Shown piece after piece: positions 1-8,299 of a stretch of 64,000 nt of DNA (its first letter is position 1; each line of letters begins with the position of its first letter). Both the position numbers and the translations under genes were made by a program. This DNA is from an uncultured Chitinophagaceae bacterium (lineage in GTDB: Bacteria > Bacteroidota > Bacteroidia > Chitinophagales > Chitinophagaceae): the NCBI GenBank assembly GCA_937858715.1, contig CALLZY010000112.1, forward strand, positions 1 to 64,000. The letters are read 5' to 3'. Below the pieces are notes generated by a model that was not told the origin of the DNA, ran no database searches, and saw only the letters and a program-made list of their open reading frames with translations.

Positions 1-33
1 CGACAGATGCCGGATGTTTTGCAGTTTTTTCAT
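1..33 (-). CDS. 5' end of an off-window gene, partial
   Basis: Reading leftwards on the minus strand, an ATG at 33-31 opens eleven codons (MKKLQNIRHLS) that run off the left edge. The only support is the start context: a perfect TAnnTTTG box (TATCTTTG, 48 to 41) lies seven bases before the ATG, the same arrangement seen before other real genes here. Nothing can be said about function. Confidence 0.45.
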   Translation of the reverse strand, partial: MKKLQNIRHLS

Positions 34-40
34 GTCGGGG

Positions 41-48
41 CAAAGATA
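41..48 (-). promoter_or_regulatory. Bacteroidota-type -7 promoter box for the left-edge gene
   Basis: TATCTTTG on the minus strand matches the TAnnTTTG -7 element of the Bacteroidota primary sigma factor. No convincing TTTG -33 element is visible. The short distance to the ATG implies a very short or absent leader. Confidence 0.5.
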
Positions 49-105
49 ACAGCAGTTTTAAGGATTCAGGTGATTTCCCTGATATTTGCTTCTAAATATT
101 TCTGC

Positions 106-1299
106 ATGAAAACGGTTTATGTAATTGATGCCATCAGAACTCCAATCGGAAGATATGGAGGTGTATTGAGCACTGTCCGTCCTGATGACATGCTTGCGCA
201 TGTAATAAAGGCATTGGTGAACCGTAATCCAGGTATTGACATAACAGCCATTGAAGATGTTATTGCCGGTGCGGCAAACCAGGCAGGTGAAGATAACCGC
301 AATGTGGCCCGTATGGCTGCATTACTGGCAGGATTGCCAGTTACTGTTGCCGGAAATACGGTAAACCGGCTTTGCGCATCGGGCTTGCAAGCGATAATGG
401 ATGCTGCAAGACAAATTATGTGTGGCGATGCGGAATTAGTTATTGCCTGTGGAGTGGAAAGCATGACAAGGGCGCCGTTTGTAGTGGCTAAAAGCAGCGA
501 AGCCTTTAGCCGGAATGCCGAAATGTTTGACACCACAATGGGATGGCGGTTTACCAACAAAGAACTGGCCACTGCATATCATCCATACAGCATGGGAGAA
601 ACAGCTGAGAATGTAGCGAAACAATGGAACATAAGCCGTGTAGAGCAGGATGAGTTTGCCATAGCCTCTCAGCAAAAATATGCAGCCGCAAAAAAGGCAG
701 GCAAATGGACTGATGAAATTGTTCCGCTTGAAATAGCAAAAGGGAAAGAAAAAATTATTGTTACAGATGACGAACATCCAAGGGAGACATCTTTAGAAAA
801 GTTATCAGCATTGAAACCGGCTTTTGTAAAAGACGGAAGTGTAACGGCTGGTAATTCTTCTGGTATAAACGATGGATCTGCTGCCATGCTTCTTGCCAGT
901 GAAGAGGCTGTTAAAAAATTTGGGTTGAAGCCCATTGCTAAAGTTAAGGCAATGGCCGTTGCCGGTGTTCATCCCGATGTTATGGGCATTGGCCCGGTGC
1001 CAGCCACGCAGAAGGTATTGCAGCGGGCAGGATTGAAACTTTCTGAAATTGATTTGATTGAATTGAATGAGGCTTTCGCATCTCAGTCAATCGCCTGTAT
1101 AAGAGATTTGAATCTTGATATTAATAAAGTAAACGTAAACGGTGGTGCGATAGCCATCGGCCATCCGCTGGGCTGCAGTGGTGTCCGCATCAGCACAACA
1201 CTATTGCACGAAATGGGCAGGCAAAATGCAAGGTATGGTCTTGCCACCATGTGTGTGGGAGTGGGGCAGGGGGCGGCTATTATTTTTGAGAAAGTTTAA
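106..1299 (+). CDS. pcaF: Acetyl-CoA acyltransferase, 3-oxoadipyl-CoA thiolase type
   Basis: A 397-residue thiolase that cleaves a 3-oxoacyl-CoA with CoA, or condenses in reverse; it is cytosolic. The nucleophile Cys90 sits in NRLCASGLQ, His353 in GHPLGCSG and the second active-site Cys383 in MCVGVGQG. The stretch [14 protein letters not shown] followed by [15 protein letters not shown] is typical of the PcaF/PaaJ branch (3-oxoadipyl-CoA thiolase) rather than general acetoacetyl-CoA thiolases. The ATG at 106 was chosen because the family begins [16 protein letters not shown] right there; the frame is open upstream but not thiolase-like. No aromatic-degradation genes are adjacent, so the exact substrate is inferred. 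Its stop overlaps the stop of the convergent permease by four bases. Confidence 0.88.
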   Translation: MKTVYVIDAIRTPIGRYGGVLSTVRPDDMLAHVIKALVNRNPGIDITAIEDVIAGAANQAGEDNRNVARMAALLAGLPVTVAGNTVNRLCASGLQAIMDAARQIMCGDAELVIACGVESMTRAPFVVAKSSEAFSRNAEMFDTTMGWRFTNKELATAYHPYSMGETAENVAKQWNISRVEQDEFAIASQQKYAAAKKAGKWTDEIVPLEIAKGKEKIIVTDDEHPRETSLEKLSALKPAFVKDGSVTAGNSSGINDGSAAMLLASEEAVKKFGLKPIAKVKAMAVAGVHPDVMGIGPVPATQKVLQRAGLKLSEIDLIELNEAFASQSIACIRDLNLDINKVNVNGGAIAIGHPLGCSGVRISTTLLHEMGRQNARYGLATMCVGVGQGAAIIFEKV

Positions 1300-2486
1300 T
1301 TATTCAGCCTGCCTACTATTCTTTTTACCAGTTTGAAATTTGCAAAACCCGAAAGAATGATGAGCAAAAGTGCTACTGCAAAAACACTCCAGTGCAACAT
1401 GCTTTGCAACTCAGGCCGGTCGTACATCACAAAATGATGGAAGGCCCACTGAATTATTTGTGTAATCAGCAGAGCGGCAATAACAACAATTACATAGACG
1501 GGAATAAACTGGCTGGCAACTTTCTTGCTTATCCAGGAAGGAGAGTAACCGAGGGTGATTAATAGCTGCAGGTTGTCCTTACTGCGGGCCACCACAAGTT
1601 GAAGATAAAAACTGAATAACATCAGCGCCAGAATAACAACCAGTACTCCAAAAAGACCAAGAGCGGTAACTACTCCCTGCAATATTTGTTTCCCTCTTCC
1701 AAACGCAGTTTTGTCTTTGTTTACACGGTATTGTTTGCTGTCAAGAAACTGGAGCAGCTCGCCGTTGTTAGCATCCTTCGTTTTTAAATAAACTCTTGTC
1801 GCTTTCTTTTCCTCGGCTCCTTCGAGAGTTTTATTGGCCCAGTCAATAAACTCTTTTGGCGCAAGCAGTGAATTTACCCTGTCGGAAAATGCAACAATGT
1901 TAGCCTGGAAAACTTCCTGCCCCAGTTTCCCTTCGCAGTAAAGGGAAATAGTAACATTTGAAGCTGTGGCCTGAGACATTTGCGGTAAACCATAACTGGG
2001 GGCAAATACATTATACATTTCCAGGAAATCGGAAGAAAAAATGATAGGTACTTTAATCTGCCCTTCTGTCCATTTAAAATTGGGAGGAACAGTATCAATA
2101 AAATTATTATCGAGTGCTTCCAGGAAAACATCTGAAGAAAAAGGTATCGCATCGCCGGCGCTGGCAATTACTTTAAACCGGTTGGAGATAAGAGGTGCAG
2201 CATCATCAACAAAGGACTGGCTTTTCAGTTCTTCAATTTCAGCCGGAGTAAAGCGGTTGTCTTTACCCATATTATCATTGGTGATGATTTTGGTGACAGA
2301 GATATAATCATAGCCATTTTTGCGGATGCTGGCTTTTTTCATTAACCCCTGTATGTTTATGAACATTTGCAGCGATGCAAGCAGCAACAAAACACCAATA
2401 CCTAATCCCGCATAAGAAAACCACCGGGATGCAGGGTTAGCTCCGGTAAGTAAAAGAGGTTTTATTGTTTTATATGATGGAGACAC
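1296..2486 (-). CDS. ABC transporter permease, FtsX-like
   Basis: A 396-residue inner-membrane protein with one N-terminal helix (about residues 22-48), a long extracytoplasmic domain (about 50-265) and three C-terminal helices (about 270-300, 325-350, 365-388). This is the FtsX/MacB layout. It follows the ATPase gene by nine bases and almost surely forms a transporter with it. The FtsX-type topology suggests export of a lipid, lipoprotein or peptide, or a mechanotransmission role, rather than nutrient uptake. The substrate cannot be named. Confidence 0.75.
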   Translation of the reverse strand: MSPSYKTIKPLLLTGANPASRWFSYAGLGIGVLLLLASLQMFINIQGLMKKASIRKNGYDYISVTKIITNDNMGKDNRFTPAEIEELKSQSFVDDAAPLISNRFKVIASAGDAIPFSSDVFLEALDNNFIDTVPPNFKWTEGQIKVPIIFSSDFLEMYNVFAPSYGLPQMSQATASNVTISLYCEGKLGQEVFQANIVAFSDRVNSLLAPKEFIDWANKTLEGAEEKKATRVYLKTKDANNGELLQFLDSKQYRVNKDKTAFGRGKQILQGVVTALGLFGVLVVILALMLFSFYLQLVVARSKDNLQLLITLGYSPSWISKKVASQFIPVYVIVVIAALLITQIIQWAFHHFVMYDRPELQSMLHWSVFAVALLLIILSGFANFKLVKRIVGRLNN

Positions 2487-2495
2487 TTTCTGAAA

Positions 2496-3137
2496 TTATA
2501 AGTGATACAACTTTGTGAATGGAAAATAATCAACCCGTTCCAGGTCGGCAAAAATGATGCAGGCATTTCTCAGTTTGCTTTCTTCAAGCATCAGTTCCAT
2601 GGCCTTTTGTGCATTTTCGTTATCAAGATGGCTGAAGGGTTCATCCAGCAATAAAAAATCGAAGGGCTGCAATAAAGAACGGATGATAGACACCCGTTGC
2701 TGCTCGCCATAAGAGCATATCCTGGCTTTTGATTTTAGCTTGTTGCCAATGCCCAGCCTTTCTGCCATTTGTTTAATCTTATCAGCAGGATGGAAAGGAT
2801 TCAATTGTCGTTTTATTTCAAGATTTTCTTCAACTGTCTGTTCAGGAAAGAGCCGTAAGTCCTGGAATACTATGCTTGTTTGCTTGCTCCGCTGTACTGC
2901 CAGTTCTTCGGCCGACAGCTGATTGATTTTTTTGTTTTCGTATGTTATACTTCCTGAAAAATCTTTCCGCATGCCATACAAGAAGTGCATCAGCGAGGTT
3001 TTGCCGCTGCCTGATGGGGCCACAATTTTTACATACTCACCTTTGGTGAAAGTTAAGTTCTTGCCCCAGATTTCAGATTGGTTTTTTCTGCCCTCTTCGA
3101 AATATACAGGCAGTACATTATTAAGTTGTAACTGCAT
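2496..3137 (-). CDS. ABC transporter ATP-binding protein
   Basis: A 213-residue ATPase of the LolD/MacB/FtsE size class. Walker A is PSGSGKTS with Lys46, the signature is the variant SYGEQQR instead of LSGGQ, and Walker B is FLLLDEPFSHLD. The frame is open for eight further codons, but the ATG at 3137 gives the normal family start. A hairpin terminator separates it from the upstream lipoprotein gene. The downstream permease is its obvious partner. The degenerate signature motif is unusual but tolerated in this family. Confidence 0.85.
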   Translation of the reverse strand: MQLQLNNVLPVYFEEGRKNQSEIWGKNLTFTKGEYVKIVAPSGSGKTSLMHFLYGMRKDFSGSITYENKKINQLSAEELAVQRSKQTSIVFQDLRLFPEQTVEENLEIKRQLNPFHPADKIKQMAERLGIGNKLKSKARICSYGEQQRVSIIRSLLQPFDFLLLDEPFSHLDNENAQKAMELMLEESKLRNACIIFADLERVDYFPFTKLYHL

Positions 3138-3154
3138 AAGTGCAATAATAAAGA

Positions 3155-3183
3155 AAACCACAGGTTTTTGTTTCCTGTGGCTT
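3155..3183 (-). terminator. Rho-independent terminator after the DUF4836 gene
   Basis: The inverted repeat CCACAGG (3158-3164) / CCTGTGG (3174-3180) is followed on the minus strand by TTTTCTTT. It lies just after the stop of the DUF4836 gene and before the ABC ATPase, so it probably ends or attenuates the upstream operon. Confidence 0.6.
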
Positions 3184-3199
3184 TCCTTTTTGCTTAAAA

Positions 3200-4900
3200 T
3201 TATTTGTTTACCGGAAAAGTATTAAGGTTATCAATTTTAATTTCTTTTTCCATTAGTTTCACTTCCTCACTTTTTCTTTTTTCTTCTTCCATTATTTTAA
3301 CAACAATAAAACCCAGGTAATTATTCAGTAATTTGAGGCTGTTGGTGTTTTTGTCAACGAAGTTGATTTCACCATGGCTTTCTGTAGCGTCGTTCTTAAA
3401 CTCGCCGCCATAGAAAACGATGTCCTGCCAGGTTTTTAATGATTCGTCGGCTATTATGTTTGCCAGCTTGTCGTCAGCAAAAGATGGCTTTGATCCGCTG
3501 ATGAATTTCTGAATATCAATATATCCACCCATCGGGTGACCTTTGATTTTACTGATGAAAGGATGTTCTGTTTTGGCACTGCCATAGCTATTCATTGTAA
3601 CAGAATCGTTGCCGGTGATGAACCAGTTGTCTTTAACAGTGTACGGAACTTTATTCATTATTTCGTTTGATGCTTCCTCGCCGGCCTTTTTGGAGATCAT
3701 ATCCTTTATGGCTTCTGTAAGCCTGTCGAAGGCACTTTTATCGCCGATGGAAGTAGAGAAAAGGATTTTGGCATCTGGCTCGGTAGTTTTATAAACATAG
3801 GGTTCGCCGCTGCCAGTTTCGATTTTCTTTTCTTTTTCAGCTACAGTAAAGTCAGACACAGAAAGCAACATATCACCTTTTGTAGCTTTAATAAAATCAT
3901 CAATTGTAAGACCTGTTTCGGCAAGGGCCATATTTGCGAGCCCGTCAACACCCAGGAGTGTAATAAACTCTTTGATTACTTCGGGAGGGAAACTGAAGGC
4001 CATAGCCGCTGCAACATTACCTGCGGGGATTTTTCTGAGCATATCCTCGTTCAGCGTTTTGTCGCTTACTTTCTTGTAAATGGCTGCAATCTCTTTATTG
4101 TAATAGTTTTTACCTTTTATGGTAATCTTTCCGTTCTCAAAACTTAATGACCCGGTGCTGATATTGCCTTCAAACAGCAGGCTGGCTTTTGTAAGTGCCA
4201 GAATGGCGGGCATTGCATTGCTGTAAAGCAATCCGGCATTTACCCAGAAGTGCATATCTCCCTTGTCGTTAAGCAATGACGAAAACTTTGAATTGCTTCC
4301 CAGGCTCTTTTTTCCTTTTATATCATAGATTTCTTTAGCAATTGCTATCAGGCTGTCTTTTTCAAAACGTTGCTGCCTGCTGCTGCCAGAAAAGCTTCCT
4401 GCGGAATTGATGTCAGGATTATCAACAACGAAAACAAGTTTTTTATCATTCCAGGTAAGAAGGGCTTCGTCTTCACCCATATATGAGAAACCAGAGCCCT
4501 TTTCTATCTTTTCTCCTTGGGAAACTTTTTGCAGAAAGTCTTCAAACTTTTTTACATCGCTTATATTACAGATTGCAGCCATATAGCCACCTCTGCCACG
4601 GGGCGTTAAAAAGAAATAGAAATCTGATTTTGTGTTCAGGCCGGACTCTTCCGGGTTTTCCATCAGCTTTTTTGCAGTTTCATCACTATTGTCGGCCTGT
4701 TCTTTTAGTTTCTTGAACCACTCACTGTTTTTTATTTCATCCCAGCTTAGTTTGGAGTTGAGGGATGCTCCGTCAAAATGAAAGACAAGTGCAGCATTTG
4801 CCGGAACAGGTACGTTCGATTTTTTTCCGGAGCAGGATGCAAACACAATTGCCAGTACTGCAATAGCAAGAAAACTGAATCTGATTTTTGGGGTTACCAT
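3200..4900 (-). CDS. DUF4836 family lipoprotein
   Basis: A 566-residue exported protein. An N-terminal hydrophobic stretch ends in the lipobox-like AIVFASCSG, so it is probably lipidated at about Cys23. The mature start (VPVPANAALVFHFDGASL) and overall length match DUF4836, a Bacteroidota family of unknown function. The C-terminal 70 residues are charged. It begins ten bases after the hisS stop and is probably co-transcribed with it. Its role is unknown. Confidence 0.75.
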   Translation of the reverse strand: MVTPKIRFSFLAIAVLAIVFASCSGKKSNVPVPANAALVFHFDGASLNSKLSWDEIKNSEWFKKLKEQADNSDETAKKLMENPEESGLNTKSDFYFFLTPRGRGGYMAAICNISDVKKFEDFLQKVSQGEKIEKGSGFSYMGEDEALLTWNDKKLVFVVDNPDINSAGSFSGSSRQQRFEKDSLIAIAKEIYDIKGKKSLGSNSKFSSLLNDKGDMHFWVNAGLLYSNAMPAILALTKASLLFEGNISTGSLSFENGKITIKGKNYYNKEIAAIYKKVSDKTLNEDMLRKIPAGNVAAAMAFSFPPEVIKEFITLLGVDGLANMALAETGLTIDDFIKATKGDMLLSVSDFTVAEKEKKIETGSGEPYVYKTTEPDAKILFSTSIGDKSAFDRLTEAIKDMISKKAGEEASNEIMNKVPYTVKDNWFITGNDSVTMNSYGSAKTEHPFISKIKGHPMGGYIDIQKFISGSKPSFADDKLANIIADESLKTWQDIVFYGGEFKNDATESHGEINFVDKNTNSLKLLNNYLGFIVVKIMEEEKRKSEEVKLMEKEIKIDNLNTFPVNK

Positions 4901-4910
4901 TTTGTAAGGT

Positions 4911-6425
4911 TTATTGATGTATAAAATTGTATAATTCGCTTTGCTGAATGGTTTGTTGCTGACCGGTAATAATATTCTTAATATTACAGGTGCCGGCCTG
5001 TAGTTCGTTGTTGCCGATTATAACCACGAAAGGTATGTTTTTCTTTTCAGCATACTTGAACTGCTTGTCAAATTTTGTGGCCTCGTGGTACAGTTCGCTG
5101 CGAATGCCTTTTTGCCGGAGTTCCTGAACCAGTTCAAATGCTTTTGCACTTTCATTTTCTCCAAGATTAAAGAACAGTACCTGTGTGCCTATGTGTACAT
5201 CCGCCGGGAATAGCTTCAGTTCTTCCATCACATCGTAAATCCTGTCAACGCCGAAAGAAATACCTACGCCGGGAATATTGGGCACCCCAAATAACCCGGT
5301 CAGGTCATCATAGCGGCCACCGCCACCTATGCTGCCGATTTTTACTGTGGCGGGTGCTTTGGCTTCGAAAATCACACCGGTATAGTAGTTAAGGCCACGG
5401 GCAAGAGTGGGGTCGATGGTGAATGGTGAGTGGTTGGTTGTTAAAAGGTATCTTAAATCATTTAAACCCTCTTTCCCGTTTCCGGTTTCTCCGATTAATT
5501 TTGAAAGTGCAGTTAATATTTCTTCATTATTTCCTGAAATACTGAGATATTTTTCAATAATCGCTACCTGTTCGCTGCTAAGGCCCCGCTGCGCCAGTTC
5601 TTCCTTCACTTTCTCTATACCAATCTTATCCAGTTTATCAATGGCGATGGTAATGTCAGTCATTTTATCAGCACCTCCGCATGCTTCGGCAAGGGCTGCC
5701 AGTATTTTGCGATGGTTGATACGCAGTTCGTACCCGGTTAACCCAAGCCGGGTAAATACCTCGTGGTATATCAGCGACAACTCGACTTCGTTGAGCAAAG
5801 ATTTGCTGCCCACCACATCGGCATCGCATTGATAAAACTCACGGTAGCGGCCTTTTTGCGGTCTGTCGGCCCGCCAAACAGGCTGTACCTGGTATCTTTT
5901 AAAAGGAAAAGTAAGCTGGTTGTGGTTCATAGCCACATAACGGGCAAAGGGAATAGTGAGGTCGTATTTAAGCGCTTTCGAAGCGATCTCACTCTTAAAT
6001 TTTGGTAGAAATACAGATGAAACACTTGGGTCAGTAACTAAATGGTTTGCGATTACCGCAAGAAGTTTTGGTCTTGTACTATCCAATTCAATATGTTCAA
6101 ATTTGTCAATGCCGAACTCTTCTTTAGCTTGTTTTTCACTTAAAGAGTTATACTTCTTGACTACAAACTGCATCCCCTCAAAGAGTTCTGTAAAAAAATT
6201 GATAGAAAAAGAATTTCCAGAATCGAGTATTCTAAAAATCAGCTTATCTCCTTCCTCTCCATACTTTCCCATCAGCGTATCTAAGTTTTCCATAGCTGGT
6301 GTTTCCAGCGGCTGAAAACCGTAGAGTTCAAAAACCGATTTAATCGTATTCAATATATAGCTCCTCTTCCGGACAACATCTGGCCCGAAATCTCTTGTTC
6401 CCTGTGGTAGTGTTGGTTTACTCAT
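4911..6425 (-). CDS. hisS: Histidyl-tRNA synthetase with an extra internal segment
   Basis: A 504-residue class II synthetase that charges tRNA-His. The N-terminus LPQGTRDFGP, motif 2 (residues about 179-202, VWRADRPQKGRYREFYQCD), the histidine-binding segment RGLNYYTGVIFEA and motif GGGGRYDDL are intact. A C-terminal anticodon-binding domain follows. The length exceeds the usual 420-460 residues because the region between about residues 71 and 145 is roughly 50 residues longer than I expect for the family and is visibly AT-richer than the rest. The gene starts seven bases after the phosphatase stop. Confidence 0.93.
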   Translation of the reverse strand: MSKPTLPQGTRDFGPDVVRKRSYILNTIKSVFELYGFQPLETPAMENLDTLMGKYGEEGDKLIFRILDSGNSFSINFFTELFEGMQFVVKKYNSLSEKQAKEEFGIDKFEHIELDSTRPKLLAVIANHLVTDPSVSSVFLPKFKSEIASKALKYDLTIPFARYVAMNHNQLTFPFKRYQVQPVWRADRPQKGRYREFYQCDADVVGSKSLLNEVELSLIYHEVFTRLGLTGYELRINHRKILAALAEACGGADKMTDITIAIDKLDKIGIEKVKEELAQRGLSSEQVAIIEKYLSISGNNEEILTALSKLIGETGNGKEGLNDLRYLLTTNHSPFTIDPTLARGLNYYTGVIFEAKAPATVKIGSIGGGGRYDDLTGLFGVPNIPGVGISFGVDRIYDVMEELKLFPADVHIGTQVLFFNLGENESAKAFELVQELRQKGIRSELYHEATKFDKQFKYAEKKNIPFVVIIGNNELQAGTCNIKNIITGQQQTIQQSELYNFIHQ

Positions 6426-6432
6426 TAAGGCG

Positions 6433-6918
6433 TTACTTGATAGTTGAGTATTGGTTGTTTATTACGGCATATTTGCTGATGATGGCGTCACAAGCTTCAT
6501 CAAGCATTTTAAATACCTCGTGGTAGCCGGGTTCTGGGCCGTACCATGGGTCGGGCACATCCCTGCCTTCGCCGGGATACAGTTCGTTGAGCAGCAAATC
6601 AGCTTTTGCCGGGTCAAACTTTCTGCCCGCCATTCTTTTTATATCGTCCAGCACATCTTCGGCAAGGGCATAAATTTTGTCGTATTTTTCAAAATCCTCT
6701 GCCCGCATTTGCCTGGAACGCTGGCTGCCAATCTCAACCCCGTTCAGCCTGGCCACTTTTTGCGACAGGTGATGCGGTGCTTCGCCATTGTGATAGCCAT
6801 TTGTGCCGGCACTTTCCACTTTCCAGTTCAGTCCTGCATTGTCCGCTTTCTGCTGCAATATGCCTTCTGCCAGCGGACTGCGGCAGATATTCCCCAGGCA
6901 AACCATTAAAATCTTCAT
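6433..6918 (-). CDS. Low-molecular-weight protein-tyrosine phosphatase
   Basis: A 161-residue phosphatase. The P-loop CLGNICRS has nucleophile Cys7 and Arg13, and the general-acid loop DPWYG is near the C-terminus. The ATG at 6918 was chosen because MKILMVCLGNICRSP is the canonical beginning; the frame upstream is open but not similar. A TACCTTTG box ends six bases before this ATG. Such enzymes dephosphorylate tyrosine kinases of the Wzc type or arginine-phosphorylated proteins; the substrate here is not evident. It appears to be first gene of the run ending with DUF4836. Confidence 0.88.
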   Translation of the reverse strand: MKILMVCLGNICRSPLAEGILQQKADNAGLNWKVESAGTNGYHNGEAPHHLSQKVARLNGVEIGSQRSRQMRAEDFEKYDKIYALAEDVLDDIKRMAGRKFDPAKADLLLNELYPGEGRDVPDPWYGPEPGYHEVFKMLDEACDAIISKYAVINNQYSTIK

Positions 6919-6924
6919 AAGGTG

Positions 6925-6932
6925 CAAAGGTA
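6925..6932 (-). promoter_or_regulatory. -7 promoter box before the phosphatase/hisS operon
   Basis: TACCTTTG on the minus strand is a perfect TAnnTTTG element, six bases before the ATG, implying a nearly leaderless transcript. No clear -33 TTTG is seen. Confidence 0.55.
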
Positions 6933-7081
6933 AGCTACAGGGTTTAATGCTGGTATTCAATCTGATGGGCGGCCGTGGATTAACAAATTCTTTTGTGGAT
7001 TGGTACAAAAACTGCATCTAAGAACTGTGTCACAAATGATAACGGGTAAATTCATTAATTTGCCGATCCCAAAAAAACTGA

Positions 7082-7324
7082 ATGATGCTGGAGGATTACG
7101 AAAAAAAGAGAAATAAGCAGGTTTCAAGGTTCCGTTCGGTACTTGATTATGGGATGGGTGCACTTATAATGATTCTGGGAGGTATTTTCTTTTTTAGCAA
7201 CAAATTGGGCCTGGCAATCAATGGGCATGAACCGGACAGTACCGACAAAATTTTGGGAGTGGCCTGTTTCCTTTATGGTGCATGGAGGGTGTACAGGGGT
7301 TACAAGAAAAACTATTTTCAATGA
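7082..7324 (+). CDS. Small two-helix membrane protein
   Basis: An 80-residue protein with a charged N-terminus, a hydrophobic helix (about residues 23-42), a polar loop and a second helix (about 56-72) ending in basic residues. A second in-frame ATG follows at once. Its stop overlaps the next ATG (ATGA, 7321-7324), so it is translationally coupled to the PstS-like lipoprotein. No family name can be assigned. It resembles in layout the small gene after nuoC. Confidence 0.75.
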   Translation: MMLEDYEKKRNKQVSRFRSVLDYGMGALIMILGGIFFFSNKLGLAINGHEPDSTDKILGVACFLYGAWRVYRGYKKNYFQ

Positions 7325-8265
7325 AAGCCCGTAAAGGATTTTTTTTCTTTTTGCTCATGTCCGGATTTACCTTCCTGCTGCACACAGGTTGTGAGTCTTA
7401 CGAAGCAAAACAAAGAAAATACCCCGATACACCGTACCGGGGTTCTATCCGGGTAAGTGCAGATGAGTCGTTTAAACCTGTTCTTGACGAATTCGTAATG
7501 GTGTACGAGGGAAATCATCCCAAAACAAAAATCAACATTGACTATAAGCCTGAGGCAGATTGCCTGAAGGATATGCTGAACGACAGTGTGCGGATGGTAA
7601 TTGTTACCCGTCACACCACTGAAGCGGAGCAGGATGCTATAATTGATTCTTTGAAAATTGGCCCAGGTTGCCTTACCGTGGCAAGGGATGGAATTGCTGT
7701 AATCCTGAACCCGGAAGAAGAAGATTCGGCCTTTACGATGACAGAAATAAGGCAAATCCTTACCGGAAAATTTAGGAAAAATTTAATCCCGGTTTTTGAC
7801 GGGTTAAAAGCAACCAGTACGGTACGTTTTGTCATCGATTCAGTGTTGAAGGGCGACTCGTTGACACCGAAAGCAATGGCAGCGAGAACGAGTGCAGCGG
7901 TAGTTGATTATGTGGCGCAGAACAAAGGAGTGATTGGTTTTATCGGCGCAAGCTGGATTGGCAACCCTGAAGACACGGCACAACTCAGTTTTTTGAAAAA
8001 AGTAAAAGTAGCCTCAGTGGAGAGCACCATGTTTCCAGGCTATTATTGCAAACCGCTTCAGGCATTTATAAGTGTGAGGTTATACCCAATGGTAAGAGAC
8101 CTTGATTATGTGTTACGGGAGCCACACAAAGGACTTGGCACCGGTTTTGCAAACTTTATGAGTGGCGAAATAGGACAGTTATTATTTAAAAGAACTTACC
8201 TGGCCCCTGCACTTAAGAACTTCGGTCTGAGGCCGGTAAGAATAACAGAAAAAAGTATCAGATAG
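7321..8265 (+). CDS. PstS-like substrate-binding lipoprotein
   Basis: A 314-residue exported protein. The signal sequence ends in a lipobox (FLLHTGC, about Cys21). The mature protein follows the phosphate-binding PBP-like fold: GSIRVSADESFKPVLDEF at the start, a repeated glycine-rich QNKGVIGFIGASWIG segment and a C-terminal GLGTGFANFMSGEIGQ motif. The ATG at 7321 was chosen over the upstream in-frame start because it directly precedes the signal peptide and overlaps the previous stop. In many Bacteroidota such a gene and a TPR gene lie beside the ExbB/ExbD/TonB cluster; here that cluster is about 19 kb away. Phosphate binding is inferred from the fold only. Confidence 0.8.
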   Translation: MKARKGFFFFLLMSGFTFLLHTGCESYEAKQRKYPDTPYRGSIRVSADESFKPVLDEFVMVYEGNHPKTKINIDYKPEADCLKDMLNDSVRMVIVTRHTTEAEQDAIIDSLKIGPGCLTVARDGIAVILNPEEEDSAFTMTEIRQILTGKFRKNLIPVFDGLKATSTVRFVIDSVLKGDSLTPKAMAARTSAAVVDYVAQNKGVIGFIGASWIGNPEDTAQLSFLKKVKVASVESTMFPGYYCKPLQAFISVRLYPMVRDLDYVLREPHKGLGTGFANFMSGEIGQLLFKRTYLAPALKNFGLRPVRITEKSIR

Positions 8266-8268
8266 TTT

Positions 8269-8276
8269 TACCTTTA
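8269..8276 (+). promoter_or_regulatory. Possible -7 box before the TPR gene
   Basis: TACCTTTA is one base off the TAnnTTTG consensus and sits 23 bases before the ATG at 8300. There is no matching -33 element. Confidence 0.3.
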
Positions 8277-8299
8277 CAACCACATAAAAGAAGAAGAAA

